A stretch of 64,000 nucleotides of DNA from Lytechinus variegatus (GCF_018143015.1 NC_054746.1:21342464-21406463), one strand, 5' to 3'; positions 1 to 11,930 are shown, counted from the stretch's first letter. Notes: generated by a model from the sequence alone, not told the origin. Numbers and translations are program-made.

Positions 1-323
1 ACATCTACCAAACCCTGTCAGAAGCTCTGCAGAATCCAGAGTACAGTAAGAACGTGAAGCGTGCCTCGGCTATTTTCAAAAACCGGCCAATGACAGCCCC
101 TGATCGAGCAGCTTTCTGGATTGAACACGTCATCAAACATGGTGGAAGCTACATGCGATCCCCTGCCCACGACTTATCGTTTATTCAGTATTATTTGTTA
201 GATGTGATTTTGGTGATAACTTTTGTATTTTTGACAATAATATATCTCATATATAAAATGCTTAGATTGTGCTTGCAGACTTGCCTCCATGTTACCACTA
301 AAGGAAAAATTAAGAATGCCTAG
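1..323 (+). CDS. UDP-glucuronosyltransferase, 3' end only (gene begins before the window)
   Basis: The reading frame is open from position 3 to a TAG at 321-323 and encodes the last ~106 residues of a UGT. It is almost identical to residues 430-535 of the complete copy at 1056-2663. Visible parts are the end of the UDP-sugar-binding domain, the C-terminal membrane segment (around YYLLDVILVITFVFLTI) and a basic cytosolic tail ending KIKNA, a KxKxx-type ER-retrieval signal. The family transfers glucuronic acid or another sugar from a UDP-sugar to small lipophilic molecules on the luminal ER face. The start and catalytic half lie outside the window, so integrity of the whole gene cannot be judged. 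This is a tandem paralogue of the next gene, in the same orientation. Confidence 0.93.
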   Translation, partial: IYQTLSEALQNPEYSKNVKRASAIFKNRPMTAPDRAAFWIEHVIKHGGSYMRSPAHDLSFIQYYLLDVILVITFVFLTIIYLIYKMLRLCLQTCLHVTTKGKIKNA

Positions 324-555
324 ATTTTAAACTCTGCAAACTATGCTTGTTCATGATCTCGAATATTTTGAGTTCATGTCTCTAGTCATATTTGATTTGT
401 TTCATTATTCTAATGATTAATCAAATAATTCATATGTATTTCTTATTCAAAATCGAAAAAAACTCATATGGTAAGTATTCCACACGATTACCAAGAAATA
501 TCACTATCGGAAGAGCTTACATGATTCCCGTGACCGCCAAATTACACGTACTCAT
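324..555 (+). other. Spacer after the first UGT copy
   Basis: The first ~40 bases after the stop are still recognisably similar to the bases after the second UGT stop at 2663, so the tandem duplication included the start of the 3' UTR. The rest is AT-rich, with no gene seen. Confidence 0.5.
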
Positions 556-732
556 CAGGGGCGCTGGAACAGTTTTAAAGTGGGGGAGCTGAGCCAAAAG
601 TGAGGGTGCTGACCATGAAAAAAAATCGCAATCAGATGGCCATTTTTACGTTTTTTTTACACCGTTTTGGAAAAAAAGTGGGGGGGGGGGGCTGAAGTCC
701 ACCCTGCCCCCTCCCCGGTTACGCAGCCCCTG
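556..732. mobile_element. Short TIR repeat with poly-G core, copy A
   Basis: The element starts CAGGGGCGCTGG and ends CGCAGCCCCTG, giving short terminal inverted repeats. Inside are a run of G (668-689 region) and a block resembling, in reverse complement, 12524-12678. Non-autonomous MITE-like repeat lying between the two UGT genes, immediately upstream of the second one's probable promoter. Confidence 0.55.
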
Positions 733-840
733 CACAGAGATTAAGAACAGCAAGATTCAATTTGAAGAAGTATAAGGAATTACACTACGCAAGTTCAAAT
801 GTGTATGCACTATTGATAATTATGAGTTCAAAGTCTATTT

Positions 841-848
841 CCTTTCAG
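841..848 (+). other. Possible splice acceptor for a 5' non-coding exon of the UGT gene
   Basis: A pyrimidine-rich run ending TTTCCTTTCAG lies ~207 bases before the UGT start codon. It fits a spliced leader exon joined to the single coding exon, but no donor could be assigned upstream, so an unspliced 5' UTR is equally possible. Confidence 0.3.
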
Positions 849-1055
849 ACTCAAATATGCAGTGGAGGCCTACAATATTTTTGTACAAGGACAAAATGCA
901 AACAAATCCGTTTGATATTGCCGGCATAATTATGGATAATTTGAAAAGGCACATGTGGTGCTCTCTGTGATACTTTCAAATTGTTCAATATCATAAGATC
1001 GGTAAAGACGGTAATACTGTACACTGCAGAATCCCGAGCAGAATTAGCCACAGAG

Positions 1056-2663
1056 ATGGCTTTAAAATGCCTCTTTAAGCTTTTTACAGTGTGTCTAGTG
1101 GCTGGAAATGTCGCATTCTGTGACAGTGCCAAAGTTTTATTCGTAGGACTTTTTGGAGGAGGGAGTCATATGATGGCCCTGATTCCTATAGGAAGAAGTC
1201 TTGTTGATCGGGGCCATGAGGTGACATTTCTAGTCAATCACTTGGATACTGAGAAATATGCTCAATCAAAGTACACGGATTACTTCAAGTTTGAACACCA
1301 CACTTATAAAACACTAGACCAGGAATTCACCCATATCGACAACCAGATAGTAAATTTGGCTTTCTCAGGTAACATAGTTGGCCAATTGAGGTTTCTAACA
1401 TCTCTGTTCGCGGATCTAAACACTAAGGTTTGCGAATCAATATTCAGAGACAAGGATCTGATGACACGATTAGAAGGGATCGACGCTGTTGTGGTTGATG
1501 TTTATTGGCCTTGTGGGATCTATATGAAATCGTTCATCGCCAAGAAAACGAAGACAACAATTCACGGAATCGTCGTTTCTCCGACTGCGTCAAACTCATA
1601 CATACAGCAGCTAGCAGGGTCACCAGTCAACCCTTCCTATCAACCTATGTCAATCACCGGACTATCTTCCAACATGATGTTCTTGCAACGCGTCATCAAT
1701 ACCATATCGTACCTGGTAGGTAACATATTTAATTACATCATGATTGAGAAACCATATCACGGAATAGTGGACGAATATCGTCTGGATCCTGCTTTGAAAA
1801 AATCAATCCAAGACGATGTCGATCTGTATCTGATCAACACTGAATTTTGTGTCGAATTCCCGTTCTCCCTGATGCCGAACGTTGTCCCAGTGGGTGGTCT
1901 TACGACAGAGGCAGCTAAACCTCTAGATGACGAGTTGGAAAGCTTTATGGGCAATTCTGGAGAGCCAGGAGTTATTGTCTTCTCATTTGGTTCAACATTC
2001 ACGATAATTACAAAGTCAAAGCCTGAACTCACTCAAGTTTTCATGGATGCATTCGGTCGTTTGCCCCACAAGGTGCTGTTTCACCTACAAACAGATCTGC
2101 CAGATGATGTACCTGAAAACATCAAAGTGCTAACATGGCTTCCCCTCCAGGATGTCCTTGGTCACCCTAAGACACGTCTCTTGGTCTACCACGGTGGCAA
2201 CAATGGTTTCCTAGAAGCAGTCTACCATGGTGTGCCCCTTGTCGTCATGCCCCTGATAGGGGACCAGATCGACGTTGCTGCCAGGGTCAAGACGATGGGA
2301 CTAGGTACCACCCTTGACAAGATGCAGTTGAGCGCTGACTACATCTACCAAACCCTATCAGAAGCTCTGCAGAATCCAGAGTACGGTAAGAACGTGAAGC
2401 GTGCCTCGGCTATTTTCAAAGACCGGCCAATGACAGCCCCTGATCGAGCAGCTTTCTGGATTGAGCACGTCATCAAACATGGTGGAAGCTACATGCGATC
2501 CCCTGCCCACGACTTATCTTTTATTCAGTATTATTTGTTAGATGTGATTTTGGTGATAACTTTTGTATTTTTGACAATAATGTATCTCGTTTACAAACTG
2601 CTTAGATTGTGTTTAAAAACTTGCCTCCATATTACTGTAAAAGGAAAATTTAAGAATGACTAG
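1056..2663 (+). CDS. UDP-glucuronosyltransferase (UGT), complete, intronless coding region
   Basis: A 535-residue protein, close to the usual ~530 of animal UGTs. I start it at the ATG at 1056 because it opens a clear signal peptide (MALKCLFKLFTVCLVAGNVA); the frame is open upstream but without an earlier ATG. The catalytic His of the family fits H38 in GGGSHMM and its Asp partner fits D148 in VVVDVYWPC. The donor-binding signature spans residues 361-404 (WLPLQDVLGH, then HGGNNGFLEA, then GVPLVVMPLIGDQ). A membrane segment follows at about 493-513, and the basic tail ends KFKND, a KxKxx ER-retrieval signal. It should be a type I ER membrane enzyme conjugating lipophilic compounds with a UDP-sugar. 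The coding exon is uninterrupted; an acceptor-like site at 848 suggests an upstream non-coding exon. Substrate cannot be inferred. Confidence 0.96.
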   Translation: MALKCLFKLFTVCLVAGNVAFCDSAKVLFVGLFGGGSHMMALIPIGRSLVDRGHEVTFLVNHLDTEKYAQSKYTDYFKFEHHTYKTLDQEFTHIDNQIVNLAFSGNIVGQLRFLTSLFADLNTKVCESIFRDKDLMTRLEGIDAVVVDVYWPCGIYMKSFIAKKTKTTIHGIVVSPTASNSYIQQLAGSPVNPSYQPMSITGLSSNMMFLQRVINTISYLVGNIFNYIMIEKPYHGIVDEYRLDPALKKSIQDDVDLYLINTEFCVEFPFSLMPNVVPVGGLTTEAAKPLDDELESFMGNSGEPGVIVFSFGSTFTIITKSKPELTQVFMDAFGRLPHKVLFHLQTDLPDDVPENIKVLTWLPLQDVLGHPKTRLLVYHGGNNGFLEAVYHGVPLVVMPLIGDQIDVAARVKTMGLGTTLDKMQLSADYIYQTLSEALQNPEYGKNVKRASAIFKDRPMTAPDRAAFWIEHVIKHGGSYMRSPAHDLSFIQYYLLDVILVITFVFLTIMYLVYKLLRLCLKTCLHITVKGKFKND

Positions 2664-2904
2664 ATTTTAATATCTGCAATACATGCTTGTTCATAAATGT
2701 TTTCATTCCTTTTTTTTGAGAATGGACTCAACATGTTGAAGATGAGCAACTTTCATATAGTCTATATACAATCTGCTTTGCAAGTCTAGCATCATATGCT
2801 GCTCCTTTTCGGATCATTTGGACCCATACCTCTCAATCATTATGCCATTTCCTCAGTCTCATCTCATTGTCTTTCTTCTGTGCTTTATGTACTCTTATTG
2901 TGCA

Positions 2905-2910
2905 AATAAA
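2905..2910 (+). terminator. Candidate poly(A) signal of the UGT gene
   Basis: AATAAA lies 242 bases after the UGT stop codon, followed by T-rich sequence. This is the first canonical hexamer downstream of the stop. Confidence 0.55.
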
Positions 2911-5900
2911 TCGAGTTTTATTATGATTCTATTCAGGATATAACTGTCCAAATGTTAGGCTCGTTATGACTCAAGGGAAGATTAATGTAGGGCCTACCTC
3001 AGAAATGCAACTGTGCTACATATTTCAATATATATATAAAAGAGCAGGAATCTGCATCTTTTCAAAGGATAACAAATTTGTAAATCAGACACTGATGTAC
3101 ATGTATATAGCATAACACAAATGGCAAACGCAATTGATTTATTCAAACGCGCCAGAGTAGAAGACAATCGTGGATCAGAATAGCGGCTCGTTTCTACTTC
3201 ATGCAAATAAACTTGCAAGGAATTACTCTGTCTGGAGGATAGGCAATCACAGAAATAGGCATTTTATTATGTATCGATTAAATGCAGGCAAACAAAACGT
3301 ATCTTTGTCTAATGAGCAAAATGGTTCCAGTAGTCACAATAAAATTACTGTTTATGTTTTGATTGTGTCGTGTTTTCTCACATTCATGGGAATAACGGGC
3401 ATAAATACAACTTCAAAGTAAGCATACAAACAATGTGAAATAAAATGAGTCAGCTGGACGCTCAAGTCAAGTTATCATACCTATCCAATCACTTTTTTTA
3501 TAGTTCGAATAAGATTAGCTGATTAATACTTAGTAAAACAAGAGAACCATCCAACATGATTATTTTACGGTTTGGCTTTAAAAAAATTCTCAAACTAACA
3601 AAGCGGTGCGATAAGGACACATGGTATGTATTAAGTCTCAATTGTTGATAGAGACAAATTTATGGCAGAGTATATTTTATCAGAGGAATTACCATTGGAA
3701 AGGATATGCAACAAAAGTACTATTGACATGAAATGTTTCATTTTGAAAACTGCAATCGACTGACGACTAATCAAAGAAAGTAATTCTGCGACATGAAAAT
3801 AGAAGGATTAGGTTGAGGATGATGAAAGGTGCAGTGGATCGGGCAAGAGGTTTAGGCGTTTGCTAGAGTTAACCTGAATCAGCATTGGACAAACCCCAAG
3901 TCAATGTCTTCAGACATTTCTAATAAGATTGTTGAAAGATCTTTTTGGATACACATCAATATTCACAAAGACATTTACAAGAAGAGGGGGCCTGAAAGTC
4001 TCTACACCCCCCCACACAGCTCACAACAAGATGAACCAAGTAAAAACAGAGGCACAGAAATAGACCGTATTTTATCTAAAGTAGCCCCCCCCCACCTAAA
4101 TAAAACATGCCTAAAGGATACCAAAGATTTCGTGAGGAGTCCTGATGTATCTCAATGCCATATAGTATCATGGTTTGCATTGTTTTGTTATGCCTTGCTC
4201 TTCCGGCCTTGGTCAAATACTCTTACCCCATCATAGTCTCAGATGGAAATGACAAATACAAAACAAAGGTAAAATCTGTATCACTGGACTTTAGTCCTTC
4301 TGTCTATGAGCAGTGCCCGGGGAGCAGTGGTTATAAGTATCACTAAAATACTGCTAGATTCAAACCAATTGCAATCATCATCTTGCCTTCAACACCTTTT
4401 CAAGGTCTATGTCATTGTGTCTCTGACAAAAACGTATAAGATCCCACCGCTGCCACCATTATAATGGAGCCTTCATTGAAAATTAGGTCAGGTTGACTTA
4501 ATCACCCATACCTCAACAACTCTACCAAAACATATCTCCTCTTTCATCCGAGTGGAGGAGGCTTTTGTAATTTTTCAGTCTGAGCAAGCTTTTACCACTT
4601 TAATAAACTAGTCTACAAAAATGATCCTTGTCTGTTTCTGATTCTGTGGCACTCAGCAGAGCAGCGTTCCACCGCATCAATGCTAAGCTGGTATATAACT
4701 AATTACATAGGAAACATATTACCCGTAAGTTAATAAGTCAAAGCGGCTGACCTTATAGACGACAGAAAAAAGGCCCCCTCAAAACATACAGACTTCCACC
4801 ACAACTTGATCCTGCCACCTACCTTTACTGTGGACTTTTTGGAGTCAGGTTGACTCTTCATAATCTTCTCTCACCATCTTTGCCAAGCCACCCTCCATAA
4901 CACATCCCACTGCTGCCACAATTATATGACACACACACGCATTTCTTATGATCTAATAAAGTTGTCCCTTTATTACACTAATCACCACTTAACTAATGCC
5001 TCCACCACATAGATGTTACATTTCATTGGCCTCCATCACATCCCAACACTGCCTCCATATATACAGAGGAGGCATTGATAAATGCATGACATACCAAACA
5101 AATAACAAAGCAGATGATATGAACAGATATTATCACATGTTAAAGGTGTTCTCCTCACTCATCTACTTCTTTCTCTGTAATCAAATAAAAATAAATGTCT
5201 CACTTTCCCTCTTGATATTCTGAATACTCACACTCCAGGAAAAAAAAAATCATTTAGAATGATTAAATGGATAATCAATATACAGTACTTTGAATCAATA
5301 GATATATATCAAAAGTTTTTATGCTATTCATGAAATACTGTTTATTGAGACAGCAATATCAATTAAGAGAAGGAATGTAATCCATTCAAGATATGGATTA
5401 AATTCTACTGGTTTACACTTTGGATAATCGGTTATTCAAATATACAAGTACAAATGAGGAAAAAAATATAGCAAAATGGGTTTCATTGTAAACATGTGGG
5501 GGTAAGAACTTGTGCATATCAAGTTGTCAACTATCTTGAGATTTGGTCATTTTGTGATTGACACTGGCTCTTTACAGTTGCTGTGTACAACTATACAATT
5601 AAAAACATTTTTTTAACAAGAGGAGATCAAGAGAAAAAAAACAATAGGGAAACACAGAGAGGGGAAGAATGGGAGAAATTTAAATGAGGGCGGGGTGGGA
5701 GAGAAAAGATAAAATAGAGAGTAATGTAGTGACAATATGGGTAACTCCGTCAAACAGGAACATGATATGAATAAATGAATCAAATTTTGATGTAAAATTA
5801 GAGCAAAAACATTTTTATATTTTGCTTCATTTTATAAAAAACATGCACATCATGGTTGGTATGTAAGGGAACAGATGACATCACCCACCCACTATTTTCT

Positions 5901-7223
5901 TTTTGTTTATTATTATGAGACATGGATTATTTTAATTTTCTCCTCATAGTAATGTGCAGCGAATTGGCTCTGTAAGCATGTGGCATTTCCACTCTTAACT
6001 TATTCTGATTCAATGAAAATATTCCTCATTGTCAAATCTGCAAATATTCACTTAACAAAATACAAAAGAAATATCAAGTGTGTCATCATCATATTTCTCA
6101 AAGTATACATTACTTTGTTGTGCACACATTTTTTGTGAAAAATATGCATAATTTTCAAATGCCACTACTTCCTAACTTAATATCTGAGTTTTATAAAGCT
6201 TTCATGCATGTTTGATATAAATTTCTTCTTATCTTGACAAACTTTTAGTTGGGGTGGACTTCCTCTTTAAATAAAATAATAAATTACTTCATGAATGGAG
6301 ATTTGTAATTGATACTTGCTGACAATATTGTCAATATACTGTGAAGTTACACTGTAATGTGACGGTTCTACTTTACTTCTACAAACAATTCCTAAATCCT
6401 AAACTCTTTTTAAATTAAAGAAAAAATATTGTTTTGCCATTTTTAAGATGTTTAAAATTGTTCATATTCCTTCACATTGATGAAAAATATATTTCCTTTA
6501 TTTACAAGATGAAATCTTAGCTTATAAAAATTGCATCCACAAGAAGAGCTAAAAGCTTTATAGCAATTAGCATTTAATTTAGCTATAACTATGAAGGTAT
6601 GGTAGCAATTTTAGATTTTTAATTCATTATATTTTCATTTTCTGTCAAATTTTCCCTAAAATGTTAAAAACACAATCCTGTTTCTGATAAAGTGTACAGA
6701 AGTGTATATTTCCATTTTCCTGTAAGAATATATTGCATACATGTATCTGTAATGTTTCATTTTGTCCCTTTTTAAAATAAAATATCAAATAACAGAAACT
6801 CTTCAAGCCAATAAAATGTTAAAAAGGTCTTGAAAACAAACATACATGGAGATAACAAAGTTATCCATCGACAGCTCAGATATGGAAGCATCGGTTACCA
6901 AATACCCGTCTACAGTTTTAATGGAGACTTCTAGTTTTTTGTCAAGTTACAAGTACATTTTTTCCTAAATTTTTTTTATCAAGATGCTTCATAAAATCTG
7001 GAAACTTTGGAAATACAGGAACAGTATTGAGAAAAATAATAAAACAAATAATCATTTTCAGTGAGAGTGATGGGACAAACTTATGGGACAAACTTTCAAT
7101 TCTGTGGAAATTGGATATCCCTATCTTTCCAGAGTGAAGCTGAGAAAAGATTGTGTAAAGAATCACATTGCATACAAGTGATAGTTTGTCTCATTCACTG
7201 AAATGAAAAAGATTATTATTGTC
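2911..7223. other. AT-rich intergenic DNA between UGT and GEMIN6
   Basis: No gene is recognised. The stretch has C-runs near 4003 and 4085 and degenerate copies of a CCCACYGCTGCCACC motif between about 4430 and 5060 (listed separately). Short ORFs here, including one of 110 codons at 3904-4236, have no recognisable domain. Confidence 0.5.
4430..5060. repeat. Degenerate remnants of a CCCACYGCTGCCACC repeat
   Basis: ATCCCACCGCTGCCACCAT at 4441-4459 and a near copy at 4907-4922 match the core of the ~62 bp minisatellite at 24835-25880 in inverse orientation. A weaker match (CATCCCAACACTGCCTCCAT) lies near 5040. GTCAGGTTGACT also occurs twice (about 4483 and 4844). This looks like an old, diverged array. 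Confidence 0.4.
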
Positions 7224-7229
7224 TTTATT
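7224..7229 (-). terminator. Candidate poly(A) signal of GEMIN6
   Basis: AATAAA on the minus strand, about 410 bases beyond the GEMIN6 stop. It is one of several such hexamers in AT-rich DNA, so the choice is uncertain. Confidence 0.35.
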
Positions 7230-7641
7230 ATATTCAACAGCGAAAACACAGATTAGAAACGATCAAATTATAGAAAGAAAAGGGAGTATATATCTCTCAA
7301 TTTACCCATCACCTTGCCAATAAACACAGACATCTGGTGGTTTGTATGGGTGGCTAGTTCTTATAGTCAATGTCCTGTTGCAGACTTGCCAGTCTCTTGA
7401 ACCCAGTTCTGCAATTATAAAACTTCTGGTACATAAAGTTCAATTACAGTCCATGTCTTTTACAGGTGACACACTAATATAATAACTTTCATGTGCCAGT
7501 CCTTCAAATACAGCTCTGCAAACATTGCTAAATTTCTTTCAGGAAATGTCCTGGCCAAGGTGTCACATTCATGTAAAAGAACAATACAATTGCAAGTCCT
7601 GCAAACAAAATTGAAGACCTGAGGAATCCAATTATCCAATG

Positions 7642-8026
7642 TCATGATGCATCATCCATGTTCCTAATGAGAGCCTGCACACGAGCCAAGATGATCTCAT
7701 TCTTGCACAGGCAGTTGTCAGGTTCGTACGGAGGCTCAATCACCAGTACATCTGAAATACTCAAGGAGTTATTGTCCTCTCCGCATTCTTTCACTGGTAC
7801 TCTATGAAGTTTCAACCAATCCTTTAGTTTTTCTTTCTGGTTTGCAAGTTCGCCCGCAGACAGGTACTGTGTCTGGGTGTTGTCTTTGAAGAGTTTATCA
7901 AGCAAAGCTTTGTGCTTGGTTGTGTCATTGTCCAGAATAGTGATGTCTGTGATGCTATGTCCCATGACGACAGATAGAGGGAGCTTTCCATCAGGCGAGC
8001 AGTTTTCACATTGGGCCAAGATGATG
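7642..8026 (-). CDS. GEMIN6: Gemin6, last coding exon (residues 56-183)
   Basis: This exon completes the Sm-like fold (PLSVVMGHSITDITIL) and encodes the C-terminal domain. Landmarks shared with vertebrate Gemin6 are an MGH motif, LKDWL and a tail with VLVIEPPYEPDNC then NEIILARVQALI. The vertebrate protein has GVLTIDPPYGPENC and NEIILSRVQDLI at these places, from memory. The splice acceptor is TTCCATTACAG ending at 8027; the exon begins with one base completing a Ser codon started in the exon at 12240-12406. The stop TGA is at 7642-7644. Gemin6 pairs with Gemin7 through Sm folds and belongs to the SMN complex, which loads Sm rings on spliceosomal snRNAs. The C-terminal PPY region resembles the anticodon-binding-like domain also seen in LSM12. 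Confidence 0.92.
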
Positions 8027-10290
8027 CTGTAATGGAAAAAAATCCACAAAGGAATAGAAAAAAAAATCTTCAAAGTACAAACATATGATAGACTGCATAT
8101 ACATGGTGCATCTTTATTCAGTGGAAGATCCAGGTGGGTGTTTTGGAAGAGCTGTCCTTGCCACTTGTCACATTACTTGAGTTTACTTAATAATTTACTT
8201 TGATTCATTGTCCTATTCCTTGTCCTATTTCTTCTAAACTTTCACCAATCTGTCCCATTTTCTCCTACCATAAATCTATTTCAATACCAACATTGGATTC
8301 CCCTTTACTCCATTGACAACAACATTATAACAACAGAAGTATGGACTAGTATGGAGTAATTATGCAGAAAAATCCAGCTTTGACTAACTCACACTAATGC
8401 ATGGTTAGAATACTTTGACTTACAAAATGAACAGTAAATTTATCATATGAAACAAGACAAAAATTGTCAATCCTAGATACATTATCTCACATTAGTAATA
8501 CTAACCTCTCAAATCGCATTTGCTCTAGGTTACAATAGGCAGTAGCTGGTGATATTGCTCATGTGCTAAAGTTATGTTATTATAATTCATGCCATGATAA
8601 TTCATTTGGCCAAAAATTCAGGTGAAATAAGTTGGTACATATTTTGCTATATAAGCTTATCGGCAATATTAGCTAACTTGCCCAGTAATCCTCAAATAGG
8701 CAAGGCTATTGAAAAATTTCAGAGCAACGTGCAGAGGGATAGACTTTTATAGAGCAGAAGTATGAAGCCTTTGAGCGTTGTGGCTATCGCCTATATCCAA
8801 GCTGCATTGAAGATGATAAAAGTTTGAGATTTGGGCTGGGCCTGGTCACATCTTTTGTATGGTGAGAAGAAGGTCAGTCCCGGACGTAAAAAATCTGATT
8901 GACTATGATAATGATAAATGTGAAATACACACACAATTTGACCAAAAGCTTCAGTCTCTGTTACATTGGCTGTTCCACTGAACTCTGCTGGCTCCACTCA
9001 CCAAATACAGAGACTGAAGTACTAAGTTGATCAGTACAGGGACTCAATGGCCATATGTTTATGTATTAAGTTTGGATAAACAAGGGAAGTGGCAGTTGCG
9101 CGACAGCTGAAGTATGTCGCTGTTTTTCTTTTTTTAAGTTTATTTTTTCCTGTTTTGGTGCATTTCAGACCAAAACAGAAAAAAAATCTTTAGGTCCAGT
9201 TTTTTTGATATACTTTAATGAAATAAAGACAAAAATCGATGAGCCCCATCAGGGGGATTTTACATTGTTAACCCCCTAATCATGCGCACATATTGCGAGG
9301 TTAGTATTAATATACTAATGGGGGCTGCACGATCACGAGCCATCTTGGTACGAGGAGAAATTTTTTTAAAAATCCTTGAAACAGTCGGCTGCCAGCTGTC
9401 TAACAATTTTGCTGGCAATTACTTGTGGTTAGAATCAAGTCAGAGCTCTAAGCCTGTAAAAACTTGCTTTGATGTCTAATCTGTCTGACTCTTCAAGTCT
9501 GGACTGATGCCACCCATGGGTTCAATTCATCTCGCGTGCGAAGGATTCATATGCACCTGGTGCATGCGAATCTTTCACACCCTATTTGCTCAAATAAATA
9601 TGACATTATATTATAGCTAAGATTTCTAATTGTGCTATGACACTTCCCGAACCATATGGATCGTTTGTTGACTTCTCTTTGCTGTTTTTTTTTATTAAAA
9701 AAAAGCATTTTCGCTTGATCTTCATGTAGATGCCTCCTGATCAGCATGGATATCAATTTTTTGCCTAAAGATGGCGCACCATATTATTCATATGCTGGTT
9801 TGTACCGTTTGTCTGCAGCTTGTACTGCTTGCTGCATTCTAGACGCTCAGCATTATTTTTTTGCTTGTTCAATCCACTTTCCTTAACATCTGTCAAAAGA
9901 TGGCATACTTTGCCTATAAGTATATACATGAAATGCAACCTGTTGATTTTTTGGTACAATTTCTTATATGCCCCTACGACTTATTTCGAGACTATTCGAT
10001 AGGAAATTCATGTTTCAATTGTTGTTTGCGTGATTTCCACCGCAGTACATGAACGGACAGAGAGGGTATCTTGGCCGAAATTTGGAGGTAAGCATTAAAC
10101 AATCATTTTTACAAATAATTTTGAATAAATTTATTAAATTAAGTAAGGTGATTTACGTAAATGACATATATGATAAACATGTTGTACTTTTTGGCGTGTT
10201 TCAATCTTTCATTCCCTCAGGCCTCAGTCGTGTGATGAATGAAAACGTCAAAATCCACTATGAAATCACATGCATTGTGCAAGGTTAGTA

Positions 10291-11824
10291 CCGTAAGGGC
10301 ACTAGTATTTAACCCGGCATAATTCAAAGATTTTGACATATTTCCAAAAATATTTAGAAATATGGAAACTATCTTAATTTCATACCTTTGTTATTTCCAG
10401 GGTAATCTGTTGTCGGTATTTTCTTTATCAATCTGTCGACTGTATGCGCGTAGGATCGAATTATGCGCCGATGGCCTTTTGCACTGAATTGCACTAGTAT
10501 TCAACCTAGTGAGGATAGATAGCAAATCTCAAAAGGGTTTATATTGCTAAATTAGATTTAGATCTATGTAAGTGTCAGGAAAGAAATTTAATTATACATT
10601 TGAAGAGTTCAAACATGTGTTTAAAATATTTACTGTTTTGAATGTTTTAAAAGCAAGCATTGGAAACGCTTGATGCCCCCCCCCCCTTATACCAGGTTGA
10701 TGTCATATTTTATGCTATGTAAGAATTTTCATACAGGTGTCATACATAGCAAAAAGTGCTCTAGCATTGAATGTATAGAATGCACAGGAAGTCTTTTTAA
10801 GAATGTGTTGCTTTATGCACTCATCTGCTATTGAAATTCCTTGGATTACTCTTTAGAAATTGTACAGTTATTCCTAGTAACGGTAGTGTATATTAGGAGG
10901 TCAATTTTAGTAATTCAGGGAGAACCACCTAAGCCAGAATAGACTACAGATGTTCGTATAGGCAGTCTAAGTTATAACTGAGGGACTACGTCGGTGACGA
11001 GATAACGACCCCAGCTGCCGCCGGTTCTCCACCGACATGACTGGTCAAAATTCATGTCATCATTGGGGGCTCGATCTCGTCCACTAATTCGTTGAAGCCA
11101 CATCTATCTTATCTGGGGGCTATACTCATCGAGGGGTAACACAGTCTGCGGAGGCCGAGTGGAGAAGAGACATCGCAACCTGCGGAGGCCAGGAACTGGA
11201 CCGACCACCAGGGCCAAGTGGGGCGTGTCAGACCAGATATGATGATGGGGGCTCACATCAACGATATTACCGTTTAAGTTAAGTTATATTTTGTTATCCA
11301 TAATCCATATCCATGTATATTTTCATGTAACTCATTGTAAAAGAAATCAAAGGAAACCACAGAATGATTTAAGAGCTTTGATTAAATCTTTCATAACTGT
11401 AAACCTCAGTTTTTACGTGTTCATTATTTTGGTGTCGAGCAGCAGTAGTTAAATAATAAAAAAAAAGTCACTTCCCACGTGACAGTAAGTATCTGGCTTT
11501 GATTACTTCCCTGTTTGGTCTCATCTCAAATGGTCTAGTCCATAGTCGGATGGGACAAGGGCAGATTGAGAGACAGGACCATCTTTCCTCGCTAGGTTGA
11601 ATACTAGTGCAGACGGGTTGAATACTAGTGCAAAAAACCGTCGCCGTATAATTCGATCGCCCGCGCACCAAGTCAACTGGTTGAAGAAAAAAATAACGGA
11701 AAAAGAAAAACCAGCATTTGCTCTTAGAAATAAGACAGGTCTGAAATTCAGGTAAATTCTATGTTTCTATATATTTGATTTTGAGGAAACTCTCCAAACG
11801 GGTTGAATACTAGTGCCCTTACGG
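10291..11824. mobile_element. Non-autonomous DNA transposon, 27 bp TIRs, TA target duplication
   Basis: The left end CCGTAAGGGCACTAGTATT is repeated in inverse at the right end with about one mismatch over 27 bases, and TA flanks both ends (10289-10290, 11825-11826). The subterminal motif GGTTGAATACTAGTGC recurs inside near 10487 and twice at 11594-11637. The 1534 bp body has no transposase-sized ORF. TA duplications suit Tc1/mariner-like or other TA-targeting superfamilies; the family is not identified. The block at ~10968-11275 is richer in G+C than the rest and may be an older insertion. Confidence 0.8.
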
Positions 11825-11930
11825 TAATTAGCCTATAGGACTCAGTGATCATATTTCTTATGATTTTGATATTGTCAATGACAATATCAAATTCATAAAA
11901 AATATGATCACTGAGTCCTCTAAGCTAGTT
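11825..11930. repeat. Long near-perfect hairpin abutting the transposon end
   Basis: The outer arms CTATAGGACTCAGTGATC and GATCACTGAGTCC pair, and the centre TTGATATTGTCA / TGACAATATCAA pairs as well, so 11838-11918 folds almost completely. Weaker pairing continues outward to about 11825-11930. It is probably a palindromic MITE. Confidence 0.75.

Noticed and set aside
3904-4236. 110-codon plus-strand ORF
   Set aside because: No recognisable domain; crosses C-runs and AT-rich DNA with no splice or promoter context.
10046-10283. Two exon-like segments on the plus strand (10046-10087 and 10221-10283) with good splice sites and a KIHYEI-like peptide
   Set aside because: They lie inside the GEMIN6 intron on the opposite strand, the first ATG is out of frame with the open second segment, and no continuing exon was found. 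A/B-hydrolase resemblance is too short to support a gene.
10900-11450. GC-richer segment with LTR-like features inside the 1.5 kb transposon
   Set aside because: No paired terminal repeats or element genes are visible; kept only as a possible old insertion.
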